Shown: positions 55,162 through 64,000 of the stretch, in pieces
Layout: each line of letters starts with the position of its first letter
Numbering within the stretch: the stretch's first letter is position 1
Assembly: GCA_029215795.1 (NCBI GenBank)
Contig: JARDYH010000004.1
Location: 219,721,517-219,785,516 of the forward strand
From: Anniella stebbinsi
Lineage: Eukaryota > Chordata > Lepidosauria > Squamata > Anniellidae
Direction: 5' to 3'
DNA: 64,000 nucleotides
Program-made: the position numbers and the translations under genes
The notes under the pieces: generated by a model
The model's input: the letters and a program-made list of their open reading frames with translations, nothing else
What the model was told of the DNA's origin: nothing
Database searches by the model: none

Positions 55162-55629
55162 TTAAAATATGTCTCCCCGACCTATCGATGAGCGCCTCTT
55201 CTTTCTAACGCTCTTCCTTTTCTGAGGTTTCTTCCCCCTCACAGCTTTCCTTTTAAGGGGCCGGGGCGGGCCGATTAGCTGTGCTTGAGACGCTTTTCTT
55301 TTCAACCCCTTTCTTCTTCTTTTTATATAGATTAGTCCTGAACCATCTTGGCGTTGTGTAGGGGAGGCATTATTCAAAACCGCTTGAGACACATGGCTGA
55401 CCACATCTTTAGCAATATTCCGAGTAGCTGTTTTAATATGTGGCTTAATGATCTCTAACCCTCATCTCAAAAGAGGAACAGCCTTTCGGAAAAGACTCCT
55501 GAATATCCCCCCAATCCCTGCCCCATACATAACAGGGGCTCCATGGTACCCCGGAAGGGCATTTCCCGCCTGAGCCCTGTAATAATTTCTGTAAAGGGAG
55601 GGGTCTCCGTACGTTTTCAGGATCGCCAT
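55162..55629 (-). pseudogene. Basic core/minor capsid-like protein gene with one premature stop
   Basis: Starts at ATG 55629, two bases after the penton stop, and reads 55 codons to an in-frame TGA at 55462-55464, then 99 more codons to 55162. The first part has a short Tyr/Gly-rich segment (MAILKTYGDPSLYRNYY) and an amphipathic FRSLFRKAVPLL. The second part is very basic, with KRRRKGLKRK and KRKSVRKKRR, and resembles the DNA-condensing core or pX/pVI-type proteins of adenovirus-like elements. Gene order and spacing show that both parts are one gene. Without the TGA it would be about 155 residues. The stop could be a mutation or an assembly error. Confidence 0.8.
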
Positions 55630-55631
55630 TT

Positions 55632-56360
55632 TCAAAGCTGCAGGGTTCTCCGGGGCCGAAAGTGTAGCTTCACAAACACCTTCCCAAAACGGAATGGCAC
55701 GTTTTTGTTCTGGTCTGTCTTTATCTCAATAGTGATTGTGTCGATATGGTGTTTGCTCACCGGGATGTAGTGTGGCTTGTCGTAAACAATGTTGACACGT
55801 TCGTTGTTCTGGCCGCGTACAGGTACGCAACGCAGTAAAGGTACATAATAGTCTCCCACTATCTGGTGATTCACAATGTCTGTGTAAATGTATAAACTGT
55901 TAAAACCTCCAGTAATGTCAGCAGGAAAAGGCAATATTTCAACATCCTGATCAGGAAACAGGCCTAATATGTGGGCCAGTTCTGCACTTGCTCGAAAGGT
56001 ATTTTTTTCTGTTGCTTGCAGGCTGATTTTTCTAGACACAGCGTCATAGTGCAGGGTCACTTTCGGACCACCACGTATATGGCTGTTCATGCTTTCCACC
56101 AGCTCAGGAATGCTGGCATAATAGCCGCGGCGCAGAAAAAAACGATACCTACGTACACCGTTAGAAATTTCAAATCGTGCATCAGTAGTTAGAGTGTCCC
56201 AGCTGTGGGGGTATTGAGTTTCAACGAGGCCCACTTCCCATGCGCCTGGAAGATCCAACGCTCTTGCTAATTGTATAGTATATGCCGAACTCTTGTTGTT
56301 TGGAAAAACCTCCGCACAAGCATTGCTAGGCAGGGTTATGTAAAAACCACTCTCATCCAT
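55632..56360 (-). CDS. Minor capsid protein (penton-like, single jelly-roll)
   Basis: 242 residues, intact. The beta-rich sequence starts MDESGFYITLPSNAC, with a VGLVETQYPHSW segment, a central ISLQATEKNTFRASAELA and a C-terminal basic tail. This is the pattern of the Polinton/adintovirus minor capsid (penton) protein, which would form the pentameric vertices. The start overlaps the end of the integrase gene by 8 bp, and the core-like gene begins two bases after its stop. Confidence 0.9.
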   Translation of the reverse strand: MDESGFYITLPSNACAEVFPNNKSSAYTIQLARALDLPGAWEVGLVETQYPHSWDTLTTDARFEISNGVRRYRFFLRRGYYASIPELVESMNSHIRGGPKVTLHYDAVSRKISLQATEKNTFRASAELAHILGLFPDQDVEILPFPADITGGFNSLYIYTDIVNHQIVGDYYVPLLRCVPVRGQNNERVNIVYDKPHYIPVSKHHIDTITIEIKTDQNKNVPFRFGKVFVKLHFRPRRTLQL

Positions 56361-57459
56361 TCTTCAGCTTTGTAGGTTCGCAAAGATCAGAAGCATGTAC
56401 CCAACTGTTGAATTTGCTAGGCCAACCTAGCCATTTAACCAGATGATACTTTTTCTTACCCCTGCCTTTCGTAGATAGTATTTTTTCAATCCTGTACACT
56501 CGGTCTTCCTTGGCTTTAACCTTCAGCATTTCTTCGGCGTAGAATGTTCCAACAACATCCTCCCCCTCATAATCTTTTAACCTGTACACAGGCCTTTTTG
56601 TCTTTAGGATGACTTGATCCACAATAAACAATTCTGTGGTGAAATTCTGTTCGTAACCCTTGGTAAATACCCCCTTGCTTTTAGATATCCGAACGTGGTC
56701 TCCTTTTCTGAACAAAGGGACCTCTGCTTTTCTACTAACACTGTCTCCATAGACTGTTTTCCAAACCGCAAGTGAGTTAGACTGATTAACATCCACAGGC
56801 CGGGCCCGGATGGTTCTGTGAAAGCTGTGGTTATAACTTTTTAGGAGGCGTGGCAGCACATCGATATAGTTGAAAGTATTATTCGCTGTAAAATACCTCC
56901 ACATTTTTGTTTTGAAAGTTCTATTAAAACGCTCTACCACGGCTGCTTTGACATCATTATTGGTGACAAAATGATGAATGCCATGTTGTTTTAACATCTT
57001 ATTTACAGACTGATTTAGAAACTCTTTCCCTCTGTCCGTTTGCAGTTTGCCCGGCTTTCTGGAATCTTGTTTAAAAAGGGCATTAAAGGCCTTGGACACT
57101 TCTTTGCCTGTCTTATTTTTTAAAGCAACAGCCCAAGCATATTTAGACAAAATGTCTATCACTGTTAAAATGTACTTGTAGCCCTTGTTGTATTTAGAAA
57201 ACTGCTGCATATCCACTAAGTCAGCTTGCCACTGGGCATCCGTTCCAGACACAATTGTTTTGTTTCTTTTAAAATGGAGTCTGACCGGCCTATGCAGCGT
57301 GTAAGCATCCTGGTCTGAAAGCCATGAGATAACCTGCTTTTTAGTCACCTTTTCATTCTGCTTTTTGGCCTCCTGAAATAGAGGGTCCACACCTCCAAAG
57401 CTCCCGGCCTTCCCGGGTGTATAATAAATATTCCTTAGGATCTCTTCAAGATCTGCCAT
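56353..57459 (-). CDS. Retroviral-type DDE integrase with C-terminal chromodomain
   Basis: 368 residues, intact. The catalytic core has Asp80 in QWQADLVD, Asp142 in LQTDRGKEF and Glu176 in VVERFNRT. A beta-barrel-like DNA-binding region follows (FRKGDHVRIS, ~residues 247-300). Residues ~318-360 form a chromodomain (YRIEKIL, KYHLVKWLGWPSKFNSWV) that may guide target choice through histone marks. It would insert the element into the genome with a 6-bp stagger, matching the observed CCTTAC duplication. No canonical HHCC zinc finger is obvious at the N-terminus. Confidence 0.95.
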   Translation of the reverse strand: MADLEEILRNIYYTPGKAGSFGGVDPLFQEAKKQNEKVTKKQVISWLSDQDAYTLHRPVRLHFKRNKTIVSGTDAQWQADLVDMQQFSKYNKGYKYILTVIDILSKYAWAVALKNKTGKEVSKAFNALFKQDSRKPGKLQTDRGKEFLNQSVNKMLKQHGIHHFVTNNDVKAAVVERFNRTFKTKMWRYFTANNTFNYIDVLPRLLKSYNHSFHRTIRARPVDVNQSNSLAVWKTVYGDSVSRKAEVPLFRKGDHVRISKSKGVFTKGYEQNFTTELFIVDQVILKTKRPVYRLKDYEGEDVVGTFYAEEMLKVKAKEDRVYRIEKILSTKGRGKKKYHLVKWLGWPSKFNSWVHASDLCEPTKLKNG

Positions 57460-57543
57460 ATTGTAGGTTAACGCAAGAATGGAGGCGGAATTTTACAACA
57501 AAATGTTTTTATTGGTGCAAATAACAACAGAAACTTTTTATTA

Positions 57544-58374
57544 CTATTTTTCAATGTCCATGCCTGGAGAAATACACGAAATGCAGGTAATCTTGACAGT
57601 CCGTGAAGTGTCAATGTTCAAGTTCTCAAGACCAACACACGTACAACGCTCCTATGTAAAACAAAGACAAGATTTTTAGTAATCTACAATCACCCTCAAC
57701 ATACTAGTGACAACAAATTTAATATAAAAAATACTTACTGGTGCTCCTCCTTTCTCGGTCATAACCTCCATCTCCTCTTCCAGAGTCTCCAGGGTTGGTT
57801 GGTAAGTAGAACCGGCTGTGTCAGGATCTCCAAGCCCCATTTTCTCTATAGACAGGCTGGCCAGTTTCCTAAGTACACCCCCATCCGCCTCCTCAGCGAT
57901 GCTGGTGAACTCCCCAAGGCTGTCGGAAGTATCCGTAAGCTCATTCTTTAGCAGCATCTTGTTCAAACCACACACCGTATCAGGCCATTGATCGGTATAA
58001 TCCATTCTCCAATCGACCCCTGATACTTTATCAGCCCACTGGTCGGTATAATCCATTCTCCAATCGACCCCTGATACTGTATCAGCCCACTGGTCGGTAC
58101 AATCCATTCTCCAATCGAACCCTGATGCGGTTTCAGGAAGAGAAGACTGTCCTGTATTCAGCTTTCTAGGTTGGAGCTTCAAGGGGGCCAGTGGAAAAGA
58201 AAAACCACAAGGCCCCACAGATAATGGTTTGCTCTCGGCTGCAGCAGAACTGTTCTGAGGATCTGGTGGATATGATAAAGACCGAATCGTACCCTTCTTT
58301 CTGGGTTTAGGCCTGCCTGGCGCCATCGGGGTAGAAAATTCCGTAGGCCTCATCGGGGTGCTGGGGGATTCCAT
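57544..58374 (-). CDS. Right terminal Maverick gene, two exons, 17-residue repeats, unknown function
   Basis: Predicted exons 58374-57739 and 57651-57544 (247 residues). Donor CCA|GTAAGT and acceptor TTTTACATAG join in phase 0; the unspliced frame runs to 57676. The first 26 residues lie in the TIR and equal those of the left terminal gene. Residues ~80-130 hold three near-identical 17-residue units of the type SGVDWRMDYTDQWADKV (51 bp each). An acidic region follows with EEEMEVMTEK, and exon 2 adds a 35-residue Cys-containing tail beginning ERCTC. I do not recognise the family. Regular Trp/Asp repeats suggest a binding scaffold (inference). An AATAAA lies right after the stop. Confidence 0.65.
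57970..58135 (-). repeat. 51-bp coding minisatellite, 3 units
   Basis: Tandem units containing TATAATCCATTCTCCAATCG on the plus strand. They encode the DWRM(D)YTDQWAD repeat in the right terminal gene. The third unit differs by C for Y, F for V and one synonymous change. Confidence 0.9.
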
Positions 58375-58490
58375 GTTCTTCCAAAAATCAGCAACTGTGA
58401 CCGACGGCTTGCCCCGGCTGTCTGAAAAGCACAGCACGCCCTGTCCTAGTGTTGGGGGCTCTGAAACCTCTTCCTATTGGCCAGGGGGCA
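58375..58490 (-). promoter_or_regulatory. Promoter/leader region of right terminal gene (inside TIR)
   Basis: Inverse copy of 41655-41774, including the CCAAT box. It precedes the ATG at 58374. Confidence 0.45.
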
Positions 58491-58592
58491 GGTCACGAGC
58501 TATTCCTTAGCCAACCGCTGAGGGGCTGTGGGGAGACATGCCTGGGCATGTTCCTACAGAACGTGTCACCCAGAGGGGCCCGTGTTACTGTT

Positions 58593-58910
58593 GAACCGTT
58601 TCCGGCCACCTGGGTTTTGTTTACATTCGGCACTACCGGTTCCGGCCACATGGCATTTGTTTACCTATGTCACTTCCGGTTACGGCCACAAGAGGGGGTT
58701 GCATACCTACGTCACTACCGGTTCCGGCCACCTGGCATTTGTTTACCTATGTCACTTCCGGTTCCGGCCACAAGAGGGGGTTGCATACCTACGTCACTAC
58801 CGGTTCCGGCCACCTGGCATTTGTTTACCTATGTCACTTCCGGTTCCGGCCACAAGAGGGGGGGTTGCATACCTACGTCACTTCCGGTTCCGGTCACATG
58901 GCATTTGTTT
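58593..58910 (-). repeat. Subterminal tandem array, right TIR
   Basis: Inverse counterpart of the left array with the same variant order. The C/G run next to the outermost unit differs by one base (8 on the left, 7 here). Confidence 0.8.
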
Positions 58911-58977
58911 ACATTCGTCACTTCCGGTCACGTGGGTTTGTTTACTTCCGGTCACGTGGTCTTGTTTTGACAGGTGG

Positions 58978-58992
58978 TGACGTCACTTCCGG
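58978..58992 (-). promoter_or_regulatory. ETS/CRE composite motif, right terminus
   Basis: TGACGTCACTTCCGG on the plus strand, the inverse of 41071-41085 and at the same distance from the terminus. Confidence 0.5.
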
Positions 58993-59028
58993 CAGCATGG
59001 CTTTGTTTACTTCCGGTCACGTGACCTC

Positions 59029-59036
59029 ATTTGCAT
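59029..59036 (-). promoter_or_regulatory. Octamer (Oct-1/NFIII-type) site in right terminus
   Basis: Reads ATTTGCAT on the plus strand, the inverse of ATGCAAAT, 33-40 nt from the right end. It is the partner of the site at 41027-41034. Confidence 0.6.
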
Positions 59037-59068
59037 AATTTTGACAGCAAGTAGGGCCTATAACTACT

Positions 59069-59074
59069 CCTTAC
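59069..59074. repeat. Right target-site duplication of the Maverick element (CCTTAC)
   Basis: Exact match to 40989-40994, directly after the terminal ACTACT of the element. Confidence 0.93.
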
Positions 59075-59331
59075 TAAACAGATTGGCTGTTAAGACGTTG
59101 CTCTAACAAAGGTCAAAGCCAGACTGAGCCCTGATAATACCAGAGCAGTCCAAGCAGCTTACTCTAGCTGCGTCTCCAGCTGCTGGCCTGTTTACTACAG
59201 AGCCCTTGTTTTGGGCATCCGTTGGACAACCCGTGTGTTGTGATCTTGACACCGCTGGGTCGGTGATGTTTTAAGCAATGCCTCCACTCGCCAATCAGGG
59301 TCATGACAAGGGAAGCGTGTAGTGCAGCAGT
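59075..59331. other. Host DNA after the Maverick insertion, no gene seen
   Basis: Unremarkable; no repeat recognised. Confidence 0.5.
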
Positions 59332-59555
59332 GGAGGCTGGTGACTCTGATGTCAATGGAGCAGTGAATCCGCTCTGGATTTCAGTCAGAACCAGAACCAA
59401 GTCGGAATCTTAATAGAGCTCTCCAAGGTGCTGAACCCTGTCCCCGAACTAGGCTGAGCACCTTGGATAGCTCCGTTAGAGTTCCATTTGGTTTGGGTTC
59501 TTGTCCTGGTTCTGACTGAAATCCAGAGCAGATTCATCACCCCAACCTCCACTGT
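59332..59555. repeat. MITE (GTGGAGGCTGG family), complete
   Basis: GTGGAGGCTGGTGACTCTGA to CACCCCAACCTCCACTG. Relatively long copy with GGTTCTGACTGAAATCCAGA on the right. Confidence 0.8.
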
Positions 59556-60012
59556 AGACCAGCCTTTGTGACTTTGTAAAGTTACCCCTTGTCTCCTCTC
59601 AACTCCTTGTAATGCTCATATTTATAGCTGCTAAAGGCTTTGTTTGTTTTTTCAGAATTACTTAAGTGTCATAAGAATAATAATGATCATGAACAATCTG
59701 CTCAGGGGAATCCTGGCTGAAAGGAACTGGACAGGTTAAATGGGTAGAGTTTGGTGCGCTACCAGTTTCTTGGAACACTAGTCCACACTGTATGGTGTTT
59801 TCTTTTCTTAAACCAGGACTTTTCCCACTCTAAAAAAAAAAATCAGTTTTCATTCTTTAAATGAACACTATCTTGTCACAAATCAAAACACCTGTTTCTT
59901 GAAAAATGCTTAGGAGCAGTAAACAGATACTTCAATAGGACGGTGCACCCATTGGCTCCATCTTGGATACCGGGCCTGCATCTAGGTGTTCCCAACTCCC
60001 CATCAGTAATAT

Positions 60013-60326
60013 TAGGGTGATCATATGAAAAGGAGGACCAGGCTCCTGTATCTTTAACAGTTATATAAAGAAAAGGCATTTCAGCAGGTGTTCTTTTATG
60101 CATGCAGCACCTGGTGAAATTCACGCTTCATCACAACAGTTAAAGCTGCAGGGGCTATGCTAGAGTGACCAGATACAAAAGAGGGCAGGGCTCCTGCAGC
60201 TTTAACTGTTGTGATGCAGAGGGAATTTCACCAGGTGCTGCCTGCATAACAATGAGACCTGCTGAAATTCCCTTTTCAATACAGCTGTTTAAGAGCCCTG
60301 TCCCCCTTTTCATATCATCACCCTAG
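60013..60326. repeat. hAT-type MITE, near complete
   Basis: TAGGGTGATCATATGAAAAG to CTTTTCATATCATCACCCTA. The duplication is not clean. Confidence 0.85.
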
Positions 60327-61532
60327 TAACATTGACTGGTACTTCGCGATGTTGTGACAACATGATATTCCATGTTTCCTTTTCCCCACCCCACATGACT
60401 GACTGTCCATGGGAAACGGGGAGAGGAATGTCATGATACAGGAAAGTTCTACTAGATGCTACAGAGCAGAGGAGGGATTTCGACAGGCGGCTGTCATTAA
60501 TCACAACAGATATGTGCTTAACATCATGTCTAGTTTGGACCTGTCAGGCTCCTGGAATACTGCTAGACAGCCATGCTCCAGGTACTTGCAACCTAGCAAA
60601 ACGAAAGAAACCCTTCCCATTCATATTGTAACCCTGCATTATTCAAAAGCATAATGAAATTCCAGGGAACATCAGATGCTGAAGTACATGCAGATAATTT
60701 TGTTTTTATAACCAATTTCAGGCAGATAAATACTAGCCTCCTTTCCAATTTCCCCCCCATTAAACTGAAGTGTCAGTGAGATTTACAGGCCCCTCAAGTT
60801 CTCTTTTCATAGGAACATTCATTTACATAAACAGATAATCCAAGATAAAATTTTCCATTAGACAAAGGTGAAATGGATCAATTTTCTCTGCCAAGGCAAA
60901 TCTTAAATCTTGAACAGATAGGGTCATTATTACACACCAGTTCCATTTCAGAAATAATGGGGAGGGGGTTCACACACAAAAATCACCCGATAGCAGCCAT
61001 TTCCAGCTTTCCAATTATCTTTAAGAAAAGCTTATTCTGTGGACAATAAAGCACATTACGGCACAATATGATACAGTCCATAAAGATCACGACGTTTTAT
61101 GAAAGGTTAAAAAGAAAAGCTCAGCACATCTAGGAAGGAATGTCATAACCCACAAAGACTTTCAAGACTTCGCCGAAGGTGTGCGTCAGCTGTGTAAATA
61201 TTGTGGTAAGGAAAATGTGGCGTTCCGTTTTGAGTGTCAAAACACTGCGCCCAGAACCATATGTCCAAGGAACTCTGCTGGAAAAGTGGGCCCTTACATG
61301 AGTTTAAACAACAAAGAAGATTGAAGACTGCAGAGAGCACCATTCCCTTTTTAGAGGAGAGGCTCATTCAGTGTTTTGCTGGGCCTCAGCGTCTGGTGAG
61401 GATGTCTGGTTGATAGAAAAATTTTGACCCATTGCGATGTGAGTGAAATTACTCTGAAATGAACATTGTCATTTGGAACCAGCCCTAATTTCACCACATT
61501 CCTTGCCTGCATGTGTCATCTCATTCCTCCAT
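60327..61532. other. Repeat-poor DNA, candidate conserved non-coding sequence
   Basis: 60730-61010 is complex, AT-rich and repeat-free. No gene seen. Confidence 0.35.
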
Positions 61533-61533
61533 A

Positions 61534-61580
<47 letters not shown>

Positions 61581-61826
61581 ATCTATCATTTATTGATTGA
61601 TATATTTCTATACCACCCAATATCCAAAGCTCTCTGAGCAGTTCACAACAACTGAAACCACCAAACACAGCATAAAATACAATATAAAATTTAAAAGTTT
61701 AAAACTACAGCAGAAAAGTAAAAAGCAAACTAAAAACCTAGCAGCAATGCAGAGATTTAAAATACAGTGACAGATTTAAAACAACAAGAATTAAAAAACA
61801 GTACTGAAGATAGACGATAGATAGAT

Positions 61827-61882
<56 letters not shown>

Positions 61883-61890
61883 TAGATGAT
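61533..61890. repeat. (ATCT)n, interspersed repeat and (GA)n
   Basis: (ATCT)n at 61535-61580, then a CCAATATCCAAAGCTCTCTG repeat (as at 9520), then (GATA)/(GA)n at 61815-61885. Confidence 0.8.
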
Positions 61891-62717
61891 ATACAAATAT
61901 ACAAGTGAATGACTCCAGCATTTGTGCACATTATACCCGCCCCGTCTGAGTGAAGCCATACCCGCTGGCACCCCTAGGCACAGCCCCTACTATGCTGCAT
62001 CCCTAGAGCCTCCAGAGAGAGGGGTCTGTCCACTCTATTCCCCTGACCCTAACTCTAACTTACCCCACAGCAGCAGGGAGGCCACAGGCATATAACTCCG
62101 TTGCTCAACCTACTGATCTCCCATGGCTTCAAACTGCAGACTGCAAGGCTATATGCTAGTTAGGAAAGTGGTTTAAGATGTTCCTGCAGGCTTCAACCCC
62201 TTGGACGTATTTAAATTGCTTAAAATTAACTGATGCGTTTAAAAAGCAAAATAACCTTGAGGAGCACACCTCTAGGGTCCCCTTAGTATGCGCGCCAAGT
62301 TTCAGGTGTCTTAGTGTTCCTTCAGACAGGGGGGAAATCACGTTCCCTTACTGTTGGCTCTGAAACTGCATCTCGTCCACTTCTGCAATGAGCAGCAATT
62401 ACACAGAGGAAGAGAGCAGGAGGAGAAATGACCACGTGGCCCAGTTTAGTGGGACAGGGCCCTCTGGGGGCGAAACCTCTCCTGCGCATGGCAGGGAATT
62501 GCGGCAAATGACATTATAGCTCAGAAGAGTCACGTTCAATGAAGACTATTTTATAATTTAAAAAATGACGGAAGTGCTTTAAAGCACTTGTCTGAAGAAG
62601 CCCTAGGTTTCATGGTCTTGATGTTATGGTGCTGAGAAACAGACACACATCCTATTTTATTTTATGTGTGTGTGTGTGCGTGCGTGTGTGTATACGCGCA
62701 AACACACACACACAATG
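61891..62717. other. No gene seen; GT/CA runs
   Basis: (GT)n at 62664-62690 and (CA)n at 62700-62714. Confidence 0.5.
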
Positions 62718-62907
62718 GGCCTGTTCAGACAATATGCTAAGCCATGGTTGGGCTGCTAACCCTTTTGCAGCAAATGGTTACTGAGTGTTTAAACCGTGGT
62801 TATGTAGCCACCATGGTTAGGAATGGTTCACACGATACACTAAGCCAAAATGTTTAGCTCAAAACACTTAACCACTGTGGTTTAGCCTGTCATCTGAACA
62901 GGGTCAA
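62718..62907. repeat. Foldback MITE (CTGTTCAGACAA family), complete
   Basis: CCTGTTCAGACAATATGCTA / TAGCCTGTCATCTGAACAGG arms, the same family as the split copy at 37812-38340. Confidence 0.85.
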
Positions 62908-64000
62908 TGTAGATCAGCTACAATCCAAGACATAACTAAGTGTGCTTAACGAACTCAATGGTCTAAAGTGTGCTTTACCTTTCCCATCATCCTTTACTTA
63001 TTGGATCCTCCTCTCCCCAAAGTAAAATCTCCTTCCTTGTTCAAGTTCCCCCTTTGCCCATCATCATGTGCCCTCAACAGGGGGGGCGTCAAGGGTAGGC
63101 ATGGTAGGGCACCTGCCACAGATCCACACCCTAGTAATGGCCCACCAACTGGAGTTGCGCTTCCTCTTCACCGTTGCAAGCTGCTTGTTCGCCTGCTTCT
63201 TACTCTGGCCCAGTCAACTGTGGTGGTGAGGAAGAGGGCCGGCAGATGCCAGTGCTGACTTGCTCTCTGCCTCGCTGCCTTTCAAGAAAGCAAGTGGGAG
63301 CCATGATGAGAGAGAGTGGGAGGAGGAGGAGGAGGAGGAGGAGGAGGAGGGAAAGCAGCTGGTGACTCTGGCGGTGAGAAGGTAGGCTCACTGAGGGGGG
63401 GGTGCTGATATTGTCTTGCCCAAGGGTCCTCAAAACTGGAGCTGGCACTGCCCCTGAACCCAGTTCCTTATTCTTCATTGCTCATTCCTCTGCACTGCCA
63501 CTGAAAACCCTCCTCCCCCCCCCCACACACAGAGGGGGCCTGGAGCAGGCCCATTCAACACCAAGCCAAAAGGCCACTTGCCAGCCATGTATTGTGGCCC
63601 ACCAATGGAAGACCTATTTGACAATCCCTATTTTGCACTTCCAGGCAGGTGGCAAAAATACATTTATTGAGCTCCCATTCATCTCTGGTTGGGCTCAGGA
63701 GTTCATGAATTGTCCAAGTCTAAAGCAGAGAAAGTTCCTCACAAATAGTGCTTTTTTCCCTTTTTTTTTTTTTTTTTTTTACTATTGCCACCATCATTCC
63801 CTCACAACCCCCTGAAGTTCCTAGTCCCTGTGAAGGTGAAGACAGGTTTGGGCATGTACGGGCAATGCCTGCTGAACTCGTAAGAGGCTGAGTTAGCTTT
63901 TTAAGGGAGAGCCGCATGACACACACACACACACGCGTTCTGATCAGGGCATGTGTAGAGTCCTTTCCACGCTGACTGACGGAATGGAAGGTGGAGGTAT
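62908..64000. other. No gene seen; (GGA)n and T-runs
   Basis: (GGA)n at 63320-63350, T-run at 63760-63781 and (CA)n at 63920-63934. Confidence 0.5.

Larger units (their letters stand above)
40995..59068. mobile_element. Maverick/Polinton (endogenous adintovirus-like) element, full length
   Basis: Self-synthesising DNA transposon or integrated virus-like element. It begins AGTAGTTATAGG and ends with the inverse of that sequence, has inverted terminal repeats of 858 bp (left) and 772 bp (right), and is flanked by the 6-bp direct repeat CCTTAC at 40989-40994 and 59069-59074. Six-bp duplications and AG-starting ends are standard for Polintons. It carries the whole core set: protein-primed PolB, packaging ATPase, adenain-type protease, major and minor capsid proteins and DDE integrase. 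It also has a Bcl-2-like gene and several lineage-specific genes. Without the inner hAT insertion and one target copy it would be about 15.77 kb, the usual Polinton size. The near-identical terminal repeats and mostly open frames point to a fairly young insertion. Confidence 0.97.
58297..59068 (-). repeat. Right terminal inverted repeat of the Maverick element
   Basis: Inverse copy of 40995-41852. It is 86 bp shorter because it holds only one copy of the segment that is tandemly duplicated on the left. The order of variant repeat units in the array (for example one GGCCGTAACC variant) is the same as on the left, so the two repeats are kept alike by replication or gene conversion. Confidence 0.95.

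Noticed and set aside
57544..57651. Similarity of the short ERCTC tail to CXC chemokines
   Set aside because: Only a C-x-C motif matches. The spacing of later cysteines and the short length do not fit the chemokine fold.
1..64000. CRISPR arrays, bacterial operons, ribosome binding sites
   Set aside because: The window is vertebrate nuclear DNA; no spaced direct-repeat array with unique spacers was seen.

Overview
The window looks like intergenic or intronic DNA of a squamate reptile, most likely a lizard. The evidence is tRNA-derived SINEs including Sauria-SINE-like copies, CR1-type LINE fragments, many copies of one vertebrate LINE 3' end, several MITE families and abundant microsatellites. 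I found no host protein-coding exon, rRNA or functional tRNA gene.

Positions 40995-59068 hold a full-length Maverick/Polinton (endogenous adintovirus-like) element, 18,074 bp as it stands. It has long terminal inverted repeats (858 bp left, 772 bp right), AGT...ACT ends and a 6-bp target duplication, CCTTAC. Rightward genes are a three-exon terminal gene, protein-primed DNA polymerase B (PolB), the packaging ATPase, a small basic protein with a hydrophobic C-terminus, and a 232-residue protein of unknown function. Leftward genes are a Bcl-2-like apoptosis regulator, an adenain-type protease, the major capsid protein, a basic core-like protein with one premature stop, the penton-like minor capsid protein, a DDE integrase with a chromodomain, and a right-terminal gene with 17-residue repeats. 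The two main blocks converge on poly(A) signals near 53.2-53.3 kb. Together they give the expected replication, packaging, maturation, capsid and integration set. Each terminal repeat carries a promoter-like region and the first 26 codons of a gene, so the two terminal genes share an N-terminus.

The element is not fully functional as it stands. A 2,298-bp GC-rich hAT-type non-autonomous transposon (45598-47895, 8-bp duplication TTGCCAAC) splits the PolB gene in frame, and the core-like gene has a TGA. A relative of the same transposon lies just outside at 38365-39934, inverted and three ~243-bp units shorter.

The most notable points are: the Bcl-2-like gene, which keeps an intron exactly where vertebrate BCL2 has one and lies antisense inside a PolB intron; an octamer site at mirror-symmetric positions 33-40 nt from both ends, as in adenovirus terminal repeats; ETS/CRE-type motif arrays in the terminal repeats; and direct evidence for the order of transposon insertions.

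Flanks: 1-40994 and 59075-64000 are a mosaic of MITEs, including a ~320-bp hAT-type family with verified 8-bp target duplications, LINE and SINE fragments, simple repeats and a few repeat-free stretches that could be conserved non-coding sequence.
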